A stretch of 64,000 nt of DNA from contig NC_132927.1 in assembly GCF_047675955.1 (NCBI RefSeq), positions 61,361,702 through 61,425,701 of the forward strand, in the 5' to 3' direction. Origin of the DNA: Chlorocebus sabaeus (taxonomy: Eukaryota > Chordata > Mammalia > Primates > Cercopithecidae). How positions within the stretch are numbered: the stretch's first letter is position 1; each line of letters begins with the position of its first letter. The notes below the pieces were generated by a model. The model did not search any database. It was not told the origin of the DNA and saw only the letters and a list, made by a program, of their open reading frames with translations. This document shows positions 44,131 through 55,000 of the stretch, piece by piece. A program made the position numbers and the translations under genes.

Positions 44131-45852
44131 ACCTAACTGATGCATAAAATCGGTACAGCTGAGATTAGCACAATGGGCCCAAGTGGTCTAAAGAGACCTA
44201 GGAAAAAACAGCATATTTTAATATGACACTGAAATTTTGTCCTGGTCGTTAGGCAGCAGTAGCTTACTGATAGAGTGCTGCAATGCTCTGTTTGTGGGGT
44301 AGAGAGGTTTTTGACATACAGGCATGCCTTGTTTTATTGTACTTTATTGCATTTCATAGATACTGCATTTTCTAAAAATTGAGGTTTCTAGCAACCCTGC
44401 ATTGAGCAAGTCTATTAGTGCCACTTTTCTAACAGTATGTGCTTGCTTACTTCATGTCTCTGTGTCACATTTTGGTAATTACAATTTGGTAATTAATTTC
44501 AAACTTTATAATTATTATTATATCTGTTATGATGATCTGTGATCAGGGATCTTTGATGTTACTATTGAACTTAATTGATAAATGTATATGTTCTCACTGT
44601 TCTTTCCTCATCTCTCTCCCTTTCCTCAGGTCCCTCTATTCCCTAAGACATAGCAATATTGAAATTAGGCCAGTTAATAATCCTACAATGGCCTTTATGT
44701 GTTCAAGTGAAAACAAGAGTAACATGTCTCTCACTTTAAATCAAAAGTTAGAAATGATTAAGCTCCACAAGGGAGGCATGTGGAACACTGAGATACCTGA
44801 AAGAAAGCTAGGTCTTTTGCACAAAACAGTTAGCCAAGTTGTGAATGCAAAGCAAAAGTTATTGCAGGAAATTAAAGATGCTACTCCAGTGAATATATGA
44901 ATGATAAGAAAGCAAAACAGACATATTGCTAATATAAATTTTTGATGATCCGGGTTGAAGATCAAGCCAGCTACAATAGTCCCTTAAACCAAAGCCTAAT
45001 CCTTACCAAGGCTCTAACTCTCTTTAATTATATAAAGTCTAGAGATGCAGAAGCTGCAGTAAAAAAGTTTAAAGCTAGCAGAGGTTGGTTTATGAAGCTT
45101 AAAGAAAGAAGCTATATTCATAACACAAAAGTGCAAGGTGAAGCAGCCAGTGTCGATGTTGAAGCTGCAGCAAATTATCTGGAAGATCTAGCTAAGATCA
45201 TTGACAAAGGTGGCTACATTAAACAGCAGATTTTCATTGTAAATAAAACAGCATTTTATTGTCAGAAGATGCCATCCAAAGCTTTCATAATTAAAGAAGA
45301 AAACTCAAGGCTTAGCTTAAAAGCTTTAAAAAACAGGCTGACTCTCTTATTAGGCGCTAATGCTGCTGGTGACTTTAAGTTGAAGCTCATACTCACTCGC
45401 CATTCTGAAAATGCTAGAGCCCCTAAAGACATATTAAATCTACTTTGTCTGTGCTCTATATATGGAACAACAAATCCTGGATGACAGCACATGTGTTTAT
45501 AGCATGGTTTACTGAATATTTTCACTTCACTGTTGAGATCTACTGCTCCAAAAAAGATTCCTTCTAAAATATTACTGTCCATTGGCAATGCACCTGGTCA
45601 CCCAGGAGGTCTGATGGAGATGTCAAAGGATATCAGTGTTGTTTTTATGATTGCTAACACAACATCTATTCTATAGCACATGGATCGAAGAGTAAATTCA
45701 TATGGTTATAAGATCAAGAATTAAAATTCAAAAGGCTGTACTGCCATAGAGAGTGATTCCACCAAGGGCTCTGGGCAAAGTAAATGGAAAATCTTCTGGA
45801 AAGGATTCATCATTCTAGATACCATTAAGAACATTCATCATACATAAAGTTA

Positions 45853-46260
45853 CTGAAATGGCAGAGATTCAATATGGGTCTCACAGCTCACCACACAGAA
45901 TGCCAATCACTGAGATAACAGGTTGCTGAGCATAGGAGATCAGTCTCAAATATGTCTCCCCAACCAATAAAAATGAGGGCTTTTTATAGCAGGGAAAAAG
46001 TTGTAACTAAGTATGGGGGAACAGGAATTAGTGGTGGGTGTGAAAGAGAAGTTGGTCACAGGCAGCAGGTGAGTAGTTAAGCAATCATGACAGGTGAAAG
46101 TTCTGGTGTTTCTGTCCAAATGCAGCGTCCTGGTAAGTTGCAGTTCCTTGAAGAGAGACATGATGATTGGTTCCCTGAGAAAGGAACTCAGATAAGACAA
46201 ATGTAAGCTTCAAGCTTTAAGACTAGGATACTCAGTTTCTATATTTAACCAAAAAATCCA
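45853..46260 (-). mobile_element. LTR-like insertion inside Tigger1, family not recognised
   Basis: About 408 bp with no match to Tigger1. On the minus strand it runs from TGGATTTTTTGG to GCCATTTCA, so TG...CA ends are possible. A TATA-like gctataaaaagccc (complement of 45977-45990) is followed by ttggttggggagaca, which fits a promoter and R/U5 layout. The flanks gttac and taagt do not form a clean duplication. I infer a solo LTR; I do not know the family. Confidence 0.45.
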
Positions 46261-46283
46261 TAAGTATCTGTTCTATTGGAGAG

Positions 46284-46346
46284 TTGGAAATTGAACATTA
46301 GGAAGAGTTTCCAATTTCACTTGGAAATGAACATTAGCAGGAGTTT
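46284..46346 (+). repeat. Local duplication inside Tigger1
   Basis: ttggaaattgaacattagga (46284 on) and ttggaaatgaacattagcag (46321 on) are diverged copies of one segment of about 26 bp, spaced 37 bp apart. Tigger1 has this segment once. Confidence 0.7.
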
Positions 46347-46920
46347 GAAAGAAATTAATTTCAACCCTCATGGATGACTTTGAGGGGTTCAACACTCCAG
46401 TGGAGGAAGTCACTTCAGATGTGGTGGAAATATTGAGAGAACTAGAATTAAAAGTTGAGCCTGAAGATGGAACTGAATTGCTATCATCTCATGATAAAAC
46501 GTGGATGGTTGAGTTGATTCTTATGTATAAACAAAGATGGTGTTTTCTTGAGATGGCATCTATAGGTGAAGATAATGTGCACAGTGCCAAAATTACAACA
46601 AAGAATTTAGAATATTACATAAACTTAGTTAATAAGGCAGTACCAGAGTTTAAGAGGTTTAACTCCAATTTGAAGGAAGTTCTACCATGGGGAAAATGCT
46701 ATCAAACAGCATGTTGCACCCAATGGGAAAATCTTACTCAAAGGAAAAGTTGATCGATGTGGCAAACTTCACTTTTGTCTTATTTTAAGAAATTACCATG
46801 TGGGTGCAGTGGCACATGCTTGTAATCCCAGTGTTTTGAGAGGCTGAGACAGCAGAACCACTTGAGGCCAGTAATTTGAGACCAGCCTGGACAACAAAGT
46901 GAGACCGCATAATCTCTACA

Positions 46921-46947
46921 GTTTTTTTTTTTTTTTTTTTTTTTTTT
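46921..46947 (+). repeat. Poly-T tract inside the Alu linker
   Basis: About 27 T between ctctacag and aattagctggg, exactly where Alu normally carries an A-rich segment. Confidence 0.93.
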
Positions 46948-47054
46948 AATTAGCTGGGTGTGGTAGCACATGCCTGTAGTCCCCTCTACTCAACAGGGCT
47001 TTATGATAGTGACACTGCACTCCAGCCTGGATGACACAGAGAGATACAGTCTCA

Positions 47055-47055
47055 A

Positions 47056-47086
<31 letters not shown>

Positions 47087-47087
47087 G
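47055..47087 (+). repeat. (AAAT)n microsatellite at the Alu tail
   Basis: Eight aaat units before aagagag. Confidence 0.95.
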
Positions 47088-47380
47088 AGAGATAGGGAGA
47101 ACCCTAATCACTCTAATCAGTCAGCAGCCAACAACATCAATGAAAGACTCTCCACCAGCAAAAAGATTCCAACTTCTTGCTGAAGGCTCACGTGATTGGT
47201 AGCAGTTTAATTAAAGTATGTCCATTGCTTTTATAGACAATATTACTGCACACCAAATAGACTACAGTATAGTGTAAACATAACTTTTACATGCACTAGG
47301 AAACCAAAAAAAAATTGTGTATGACTTGCTTTATTACAGCAGTCTGGAAACAAACCCTCAATATCTCCAAGGTATGCCTA

Positions 47381-48900
47381 TGTATTAAATAAAATATATT
47401 AATATGATATTTAAATTCTCTAAATTAACTTTATATATTTTATCCATAAAGGCTAAGAAAGCTATATAAAACTCTTTAACATGTTTAAGATTATTTCGTA
47501 TGTACCTCACATTTCTAAAAGTTTTGCTTTATGAATTTTTATGTCCAAATGTAATCTCTTAGTGGTATTTCAAAGATTTTGGCCAATCTTAATTGTGTAA
47601 GTTGTAGACACTAACCTAAAGAGATATAGTAATATTATACAAAATTCTTTGTAGTATTAATTGCATTTTAATAGTGATTTTTGAAACATGATGACTGATG
47701 ACTGTAAGTCAAGAAGAGACCTGAAATAATGCAATTTTAGAGACTCTGGGAGGCAGATGGAATATTTATTTTAAGGGTAGTGCCTTTCAATATCAGATCT
47801 CAAATTATATTAAATATATGACTACTTAGCTAATTTTTTGGGACAGTCTTAATTATGAAACCTGAAGACATATGTGAAATGGGACACTTTGGAAGCAGAA
47901 ATTCACTTACAAGATGAAATGTAAAATTCAGTTCTGTGAAGTATATACTGAAAATATGGGCATTAACAGAGTATTGTTTATTTTTTCACAAGTCTACTTA
48001 TTTTTGCTTTGTGTGTATTTCATTGTGGCATTATAAATTAGTAATGGAAGTATCTTGCAATTAAAAATTTAGTACTACCAAGTTAATATTTTGGGTGAAA
48101 TTTTCTCTTTAGATCTGTTTTACTGTAAGTTATTATATATATTAGATATATATTAATTTTTTTCTTGAATTGTTGCCTTATGTGTTTAACTAGGAGTCTT
48201 TATTTGGGGTCTTGAAATATTTTCTGAATCTTTGACATAAAAAGTACAGCTTTCAGAAATGCAAAGCCATTCTACATCAATAATATTTATTAAAACTTCA
48301 TAAAATTATTACAGCTTTTACCAAATAGCATTTTGGTTGAGATTTATTTTAGTTTCAAATGATGTAAACATTTCATATTTGTTTATAATGATGAAGGATT
48401 ATTAAAGCACTCATGTAATTATATCTAAGCACTCAAAATATAGATGTTATTTCGATATGTAAATTGGGCCCAAAATATAAATGCAAACTTGACTATGTAT
48501 TTTATAAATAGAATATTTCTGTTGTATTAGATTCTGGCACATTTTAGCAGGCAATGATTATGAGTTTGTGAAACTGTAGCTAACTGTTCTCTTCACTTTA
48601 GAAAATCAAGCTTGTCTTACTTATTAGCAAGTTAAAGTCTATTTTTTTCAATGCTCTAAAGCAATAGTACACTAAAATTTTATAATTCCTATCTAGGTTT
48701 ACAGTTTTTATTCAAATATATGAAGATGAAGATGATTTTTCAGTGAGCTTTCTTATTTGATATTTGGCTATAGGGAATAGCAGTAATTCAGGACACTCTT
48801 GTGGGCATTCAAAATTGTTGAGGTGCACCTTGTGCCTTTCAAATGATAGGTATTCTTAGGGGCAACTAGGCTACTGGCCCACTCATAGGTTCTATACTCT
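47381..48900. other. No recognised feature
   Basis: About 1.5 kb of very AT-rich, apparently unique sequence with no recognised repeat or coding signature. Confidence 0.5.
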
Positions 48901-48906
48901 AATTAC

Positions 48907-48985
48907 CACACACGCATGCACGCGCACACACACACACACACACACAAAACAAAATCAAAACCCAACAAAACAAAAGAAAACGAAA
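48907..48985 (+). repeat. (CA)n repeat and A-rich tract
   Basis: cacacacgcatgcacgcg, then (CA)n, then an aaaacaaaa-rich extension. Confidence 0.92.
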
Positions 48986-49231
48986 CAGAAGATGAAGAAG
49001 ACACCGAATGACCTTAGACCCAGACTTCTACATGATCTATATCCAAAACTGTACTGAGAGAGACTATTCCCTGATTGCTGCAACAACTTCCGACATACGC
49101 AGTTTCTTGGGCACAGCAAGATTACATTATGATGTCTCTTTTTCAGTTAACCATATGACCCAGCCATCCCATTACTGGGTATATACCCAAAGGATTATAA
49201 ATTATGCTGCTATAAGGACACATGCACACGT

Positions 49232-49474
49232 ATGTTTATTGCAGCACTATTCACAATAGCAAAGACTTGGAACCAACCCAAATGTCCATCAGTGACAGAT
49301 TGGATTAAGAAAATGTGGCACATATACACCATGGAATACTATGCAGCCATAAAAAAGGATGAGTTTGTGTCCTTTGTAGGGACATGGATGCAGCTGGAAA
49401 CCATCATTCTTAGCAAACTATCACAAGAACAGAAAACCAAACACCGCATGTTCTCACTCGTAGGCGGGAACTGA
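49232..49474 (+). pseudogene. L1 ORF2 C-terminal remnant (80 codons, open)
   Basis: The C-terminal part of ORF2p after the Cys-rich region. It reads MFIAALFTIAKTWNQPKC at its start and ends at the natural stop. It lacks the endonuclease and RT, so it is not functional. Confidence 0.85.
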
Positions 49475-49529
49475 ACAATGAGATCACTTGGACTCGGGAA
49501 GGGGAACATCACACACCGGGGCCTATCAT

Positions 49530-49551
49530 GGGGAGGGGGGAGGGGGGAGGG
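49530..49551 (+). other. G-quadruplex motif in the L1 3' UTR
   Basis: Four G runs of 3 to 6 separated by single A bases. This is the known G-rich element of primate L1 3' UTRs. Confidence 0.85.
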
Positions 49552-49681
49552 ATTGCATTGGGAGTTATACCTGATGTAAATGACGAGTTGATGGGTGCAG
49601 CACACCAACATGGCACAAGTATACATATGTAGCAAACCTGCACGTTGTGCACATGTACCCTACAACTTGAAGTTTAATAAT

Positions 49682-49712
<31 letters not shown>

Positions 49713-49714
49713 AA

Positions 49715-50405
49715 GAAGTGGCAAGATGCTATTCTCTTCAATGGAAGGGGAATTTCATTCAATAGAATAGTGAAAACTATACTTTATAAAATCAAATGTT
49801 TTCATCCTAAATTAAACATTGATGCTCAGAAATCTTACTGTGTCAAATATTTGAGCTTTATGTTTTGACAAATGTTGGCACACATTTGGAATTGGGTTTT
49901 GGATGTTAAAATTATTATTCATCAGTGTTATTATAATCTTAAGACAAAATGAAACTTTCTGTAAATAGTAGGAAAAAATGGAAAGCAATTTGAGCATTTC
50001 TTGGACTGGCCCATAAAAACATCCAAACCACTATCATACACATTATATTCCTAAAGATGCGGGATTTCTGTTGACTCATGCTGAAGCGATATAGGAAAAT
50101 GATGGAATTTCAAGAAGAAAAAAGCCTAAGTTACCATTGGAAGAGATTCTCCCCATTACATGTGTCCATGAGAATTGTGAACTGCACAAAACTAGGAAAG
50201 AAACTTTCGGTCCTAGATTGCTTCCTAATCCCTTCCCAACTCTTCCCATGTGTAGATACACATGCATTCGTAAGAAACTATACAAAAAAATTGCTTGTAC
50301 ATTTTACCATTTCTCTCAATGGCAACATTTTATAAGATTATGGTATATCACATTGACATCAATATAAACAAAAATATTATTCAGATGTCATCAGTTTTGC
50401 ATCTA
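49715..50405. other. No recognised feature
   Basis: Unique-looking AT-rich sequence. The open frames at 50078-50335 and 50137-50367 overlap each other and show no domain. Confidence 0.45.
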
Positions 50406-50412
50406 TTCCTCT

Positions 50413-50438
50413 GCGTGTGTGTGTGTGTGTGTGTGTTT
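50413..50438 (+). repeat. (TG)n microsatellite
   Basis: About 12 TG units beside the 3' end of the L1M. Confidence 0.94.
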
Positions 50439-53400
50439 AGTTGTATGCAATCTTATCACATTACAGACTCATGTGTCCACCACCACAGTTGACGTTCAGA
50501 ACAGTTTCATCACCACAGGTATTGCCTCGTATTGCCCTTTTATAACACAACCACCTCCCCTCTCTCAACTTTATCCCTGGCCTCTGGAAACCATTAATCT
50601 GTTCCCTATTTCTATATTTTGTCATTTTTAAGGCTGTTTTGCCAATGGAATTGTACAGGAAGTCACATTTTAGCAGTGGCTTTTTCACTCAGTATAATTC
50701 CCTGGAGATAAATCCGAGTTGGTGTACACGTCAATAAATCCTTCCTTTTATTACTGAGTAGTATTCTATGGTGTGGATAGAGTTTGGCCAGTCACCTGCT
50801 GAAGGACATCTGATTTGTTTTCAATTTTTTAGTTATTCTAATAAAGCTGCTATGAACATTCTTGTACAGATTTTTGTGTGAATGTAAGTTTTCATTTCTT
50901 TGAAATGAATACCCTTGTGTGCAATAGCTGAGGAATACAATAATTTCATGTTTAGTTCTTTAAAGAATATGCAATACTTTTTTAGAATGGCAGCACCATT
51001 TTACCTTCCCATCAGCAGTTTATGAGTGAGGCAGATTTTCAGCATTTTTGCCAGGATTTGATGTTGTCACTATTTTTTTTTGTTTTAATAATTGTGATAG
51101 ATATGTAGTGATGTCTCTTTGTGGTTTCAGTTTGCATTTCCCTGATGGCTAATGATATTGAACACTTTTCAAGTGCTTCTTTGCCATCTGTACATCCTCT
51201 TCAGAAAAATATCTGTTTGGATAGTTCTTTATATATTCTAGACACTAGACCTTTGATAGATATATGATTTGCAAATGTTTTCTCCCAGTCTCTAGTTTGT
51301 CTTTTCTTTCTCTTCAGGCTTTTGCAAAACAAATGTTTTTAATTTTAATGAGATCCAATTTATAACATTTTTATTTCATAAATCATACTTTTGGTATCAA
51401 GTCTAAAACCTTTTTTCCTAACTTTTGGTTTTAAAGATGTTCTCTTTTTATTCCTAAATATTTTATAGCTTTGTATTTTATATTTAAGTGTCTGATTCAC
51501 TTTGAGCTGATTTTTGTATAAGGCATGAGATTTAGATCAAGGTTTATTTTTTATCTTATGAATGTCCAGTTATTTCAGCATCATTTGTTGAAAAAGCTGT
51601 CCTTCCTACATTGAATTACTTTTTTACCATTGTCAAAAATCAGTTGAGCATATTCGTGAGTGGCTATTTCTGAGTTCTTTATTCTTTTCCACTTGTCTAT
51701 ATGACTATCCCTCTGACAACAATACATTGCTTCAATTACTGTAGCTGTAGAGTAAGCCCAATTATTAGGTAGTGTGATTCTTCCAACTTTATTCTTCTTT
51801 ACCAAGATTGCTTTTGCTAGTATACAGCCTGTGCTTTTCCATATGTATTTTAGAGTCAGCTTGTCTACGTCTACAAAAATTCTTGCTAGAATTTTGGTAA
51901 CGACTGTGTTAAACCTATGCATAAAGAAGGTAAGAATTGACATTACAAATCTTTTGAGGCTTCCACTTCATAAACACAATATGCTTCTCCATTTATTTAG
52001 GTCTTCTTTGATTTCTTTCAACAGTAGTTTCATAATTTTAATCATATAGATCCTATATGTTTTTTTATTAAGTGAATACCTAAACATTTTCTTTGGAGAG
52101 CTTGAATATGCTATTATGTTTTCAATTTTGGTTCTTATATGTACATTGATGGTATACATAAATGTGATTGATATTTGCACATGGATCTTCTATCTTACAA
52201 CCTTGCTGAACTCGTGTATTTGTTCTTGGAAGTATTTTTGTAGATTTCCTAGGAATTTCTACAGAGATAATAATTTCATGTGCAGATAGAGACAGTTTTA
52301 TTTCTTTCTTTTCAATATATTCATTATTTATTTATTTATTTATTTTACATTACGAAAGTGGTTGGAACTTTCAGTACTATTTTGGATAAGAGTGGTGCCT
52401 TATCTTAGGAAAAAACTATTTGTGCCTTATCTTAGAAAAAAACATTCAGCATCTGTCTCACCATTATGTTAGCTCTAGATTTTTTTGTACGTGTTCTTCA
52501 TCAAGTTGAAGTAATATCCTTCCATTACTGACTTACTGAGTGTTTTTTTAATGTTTGGGTGTTGGAAATTGTTAACGGTTAAGACTTCATGAGTTTTCTC
52601 CATTAGCTCATTGACATGATTTATTGCATTGATTAGGTTTTAGAGATCCAACTGGCCTTGTGTGCCTAGAGTAAATCCCACTTGGTCATAGCGTATAATT
52701 CTTATACATTGTTAGACTTGGTTTGTTAATTTTTTAAAGGATTTTTGTCTCTAAATTTATGGGAGATATTGATCTGTAGTTTTCATTATTTTTCTGTATT
52801 TTCTCTGTTTTTTGTATTAGAGTAATAATGCCCTCGTAAAACAAGCTGGGGAGTGTTCGCTACTCTTATATTTTCTGAAAGAGATTGTGCAAAATTTGTG
52901 ATAATTCTGTAAAAATATTTGGTGGAATTGCCCATGAAAAAAATCTGGTCCTAGAGAATAATTTTTGTGAACTTTTAAATTATTTTCAATTTTTTTTACT
53001 AATTCTAGGGCTATTCCAATTATCTAATTCATGTTGATTAAGTACTAGTACTTTGTGGGTTTCAGTGAATTGGTTTATTTTTCTCTAAGTTGTCAAATTT
53101 ATAATTGTAAAATTATTTACAATATTCCCTTTTTATTTTTTTAATGGCTATGGAATGTAGTGCTTTCCCTTTACTTTTTACAATATTGATTATTTGTTTG
53201 TTTTTTTAATTCAGTCTTACTAGATATTTGCTAATTTTACTGATGTTTTCAAAGAATGCCCTTTTTGTTTTACTGAAATTCTCTATTGCTTTTTTTACAT
53301 TCCATTTCATTCTCTCTTCTCTGATCTTTACCATTTCCTTCCTTCTGCTTGTGTTGTGCTCTTCTTTTTTCTAGTTTCTCATAGGAACATAAAAAATTGA

Positions 53401-53464
53401 ATTGAGAAATTTCTTCATTTCTTATGCCCCATTATGTCCTTTTTAAATGTAGTTTTATCATTTC
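50439..53464 (-). mobile_element. L1M LINE, antisense, about 3 kb
   Basis: The antisense 3' UTR (catgtgtccaccaccacagt, ctctggaaaccattaatctg) is followed by an ORF2 relic running backwards. The open frame 51943-51581 still shows ORF2 C-terminal sequence (LTLKYIWKSTG, then KAILVKKNKVGRITLPN). Further landmarks are the catttccctgatggctaatg and gattgtgcaaaatttgtgat blocks. Multiple indels; it is an inactive old element of the L1M group. Confidence 0.85.
52320..52346 (+). repeat. (ATTT)n simple repeat
   Basis: Six attt units inside the L1M. Confidence 0.93.
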
Positions 53465-53765
53465 TACCATCAAGAATAGGAGTCTAATTTCTCTCCACGT
53501 AAGTCTCAACTCTCAATTGGTCCTGTGACTTTCTTGGGCCAATGGAAAGCAGCAAAAGTGAAGTTCTGTGCCTTTTGGGACTAAGCCTTATAAAGACTAT
53601 CAGCTTTGTTTTTACTGTCATGGAAGCCAGGCACCATACAAAGAAACATGCGCTAGACCACAGAATAATGAGAGACCAGGTGGAGAGAAAAGCCACCAGG
53701 GGGAGAAATAGGGTACCACAAAGTGGTAACTAAAACCAGGGACCCAAAATATGAGTCAGTCATCT

Positions 53766-54093
53766 GTTTGTGTCACCCCAAAATTTACTTATTAAAACCT
53801 ATCTTAGGAGGTGAGTCTTTGAGAAGTAATTATATCATGAGGGCAGAGGCCTTATGAATGGGATTAGCATCCTTGTGAAAGAAATCCTAGAGAGTTCTCT
53901 TGCCCTTTCTCTCATGTGAGGACATAGCACAAAGATAGCTGTTTCTGAAGTAGGAAGCTGAACCTCACCAGACACCAAATTTGTCAGCACTTGATCTTGG
54001 ACTTCCTAGACCCTGAAACTGTGAGAAATAAATTCCTGTTGTTTATTCTTAGTTTATGGCATTTGTCATGACAATCCAAATGGACTAAGTTAA
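53766..54093 (+). mobile_element. MLT1-type LTR nested in the older LTR
   Basis: Sense order: gtttgtgtcaccccaaaatt, aggaggtgagtctttgagaa, atcatgagggcagaggcctt, atgaatgggattagcatcct, tgaggacatagcacaaagat, gacaccaaatttgtcagcac, cttggacttcctagaccctg, gtgagaaataaattcctgtt. About 328 bp, slightly short at its 5' end. Confidence 0.82.
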
Positions 54094-54181
54094 CAATTTA
54101 GATCCTGGAGCTGCAGTCAAGCTATCCCAGGCAACACCACTTAGAGCAGAAGTGAGGCTTGCCATCTGGGACCTGCTGGAA

Positions 54182-54265
54182 TTCTTGACCCAAACGATAG
54201 TGAGCAGTTCAATAGTGGTTATCTTCTTGACCCAAACGATAGTGAGCAATTCAATGGTTGTTATC
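54182..54265 (+). repeat. Tandem duplication, 2 x 42 bp
   Basis: Units 54182-54223 and 54224-54265 from ttcttgacccaaacgatagt to gttatc, 39 of 42 identical. Confidence 0.95.
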
Positions 54266-54502
54266 TTAAGCCACAAAGTCAATGAGTTGTTTTTTACTCA
54301 GTAATAGATAACCAGAACATTTTTACTTGTTAGTTAACCTACTGAGATTTTTGATTTGTTTCTTAGTGTCTAGCATTTTCCTAACTCGTGGAAAGGTCAG
54401 TCAAGAAATCCTCCAAAATGAAATTTTTTTTTAAATAAATAAGATAATTATGTATCATAGATAGTAGTATTCATATATTTTATTCATTTTATTTTTTATC
54501 AT

Positions 54503-54787
54503 TTTTTGAGACAGAGTCTCACTCTGTTGCTCATGCTGGAGTGCAGTGGAATGATCTCAGCTCTCTGCAACCTTCACCTCCTGGATTCAAGCAATGCTCC
54601 TGCCTCAGCATCCAAGTAGCTAGTATTACAGGCATGTACCACTACAGCCGGCTAATTTTTGTATTTTTAGTAGAGACAGAGTTTCACCATGTTGGCCAAG
54701 CTGGTCTTGAACTCCTGACCTCACCTGATTCACCTGTCTCAGCCTCATAGAGAGCTGGGATTACAGGCATGAGACACTGTGCCCAGC
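54503..54787 (-). mobile_element. Alu SINE (AluS/J), antisense
   Basis: Antisense Alu from gagacagagtctcactctgt to actgtgcccagc. Both monomers are present, CpGs are mostly decayed and several substitutions occur (ctagtattacaggcatgtac). Older than the AluY copies. Confidence 0.93.
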
Positions 54788-54819
54788 GGATGTATTTCAC
54801 AAATTTTAAATACAAATCA

Positions 54820-54965
54820 TTCCCAACTCACCATGATTCAACTTATATTTTTTGACTTTATGATGGGTTTAATGGGGTGCTAATGCATTTTTGACTTATG
54901 ATATTTTTGACTTATGATGGGTTTATTAGCATATAGTCCCATTATAATCCAAGGAACATTTTTAT
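54820..54965 (-). mobile_element. MER2-like Tigger fragment
   Basis: The order ttgactttatgatgggttta, gcatttttgacttatgatat, gacttatgatgggtttatta and cccattataatccaaggaac corresponds to one end of the MER2 group, in the same orientation as the copy at 17745. Confidence 0.6.
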
Positions 54966-55000
54966 TTTATTGAAGGTGATGGTAAAAACTACACTTTCAG

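Larger units (their letters stand above)
44529..46753 (+). pseudogene. Tigger1 transposase, broken
   Basis: Three readable segments remain. 44529-44900 holds the pogo-type helix-turn-helix (LTLNQKLEMIKLHKGG, then LLHKTVSQVVNAKQKL). 44942-45484 holds the CENP-B-like DNA-binding part and the start of the DDE domain. 46370-46753 holds the C-terminal acidic region (LELKVEPEDGTELL). Key catalytic positions are lost: the family's VDETAF motif reads VNKTAF, and the I-D-N-A-P-G-H motif reads I-G-N-A-P-G-H (near 45583). Frameshifts and an LTR-like insert separate the segments. It cannot encode an active transposase. Confidence 0.93.
46799..47100 (+). mobile_element. AluJ-type SINE with a poly-T middle linker
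   Basis: Sense Alu inserted in Tigger1. The left monomer is recognisable (ggcacatgcttgtaatccca, gagaccagcctggacaacaa). The right monomer is shortened by an internal deletion (tagctgggtgtggtagcaca, then cactgcactccagcctggat). The A-rich linker between monomers is replaced by a run of about 27 T. The tail is (AAAT)n. Divergence and the missing CpGs indicate an old AluJ. Confidence 0.88.
44319..47380 (+). mobile_element. Tigger1 (pogo/TcMar) DNA transposon carrying two later insertions
   Basis: Termini: caggcatgccttgttttatt on the left and caatatctccaaggtatgcc on the right form the Tigger1 inverted repeats. The left flank is TA (44317-44318); the right TA has mutated to TG. After subtracting an LTR-like insert (about 45853-46260) and an Alu (about 46799-47100), roughly 2.35 kb remains, close to full-length Tigger1 (about 2.4 kb). 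The transposase is in pieces. Tigger1 belongs to the DDE transposase superfamily that also gave rise to CENP-B-like genes. This copy is long inactive. Confidence 0.95.
49150..49714 (+). mobile_element. L1PA-type LINE-1, 5'-truncated (young)
   Basis: It starts within ORF2 at ccatatgacccagccatccc and runs to the 3' UTR and a 21-base A tail. The last 80 codons of ORF2 (49232-49474) are open and end in the family's usual KTKHRMFSLVGGN-stop. The 3' UTR has the L1PA G-rich tract (49530-49551) and an AATAAA-like run before the tail. Low divergence suggests the youngest LINE in the window. A 7-base gcaagat occurs on both sides (49117 region and after the tail), but about 27 bases separate the left one from the L1, so the insertion duplication is unresolved. 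Confidence 0.93.
53465..54322 (+). mobile_element. Old MLT1-like LTR, split by another MaLR LTR
   Basis: The left part (53465-53765) has taagtctcaactctcaattg, gtcctgtgactttcttgggc and atgagagaccaggtggagag. The right part (54094-54322) has cctggagctgcagtcaagct, tatcttaagccacaaagtca and agtaatagataaccagaaca. Together they give the start and end of one older LTR. The inner LTR (53766-54093) sits between catct (53761-53765) and caatt (54094-54098). The right part carries a 42-bp tandem duplication. Confidence 0.7.

Noticed and set aside
44529..45484. Open frames of 123 and 180 codons as a host gene
   Set aside because: They are Tigger1 transposase fragments inside a transposon with recognisable ends. 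Catalytic residues are lost and frames are broken.
54182..54265. CRISPR-like repeats
   Set aside because: Only two directly abutting units without spacers, inside a retroviral-type LTR of a mammalian genome.
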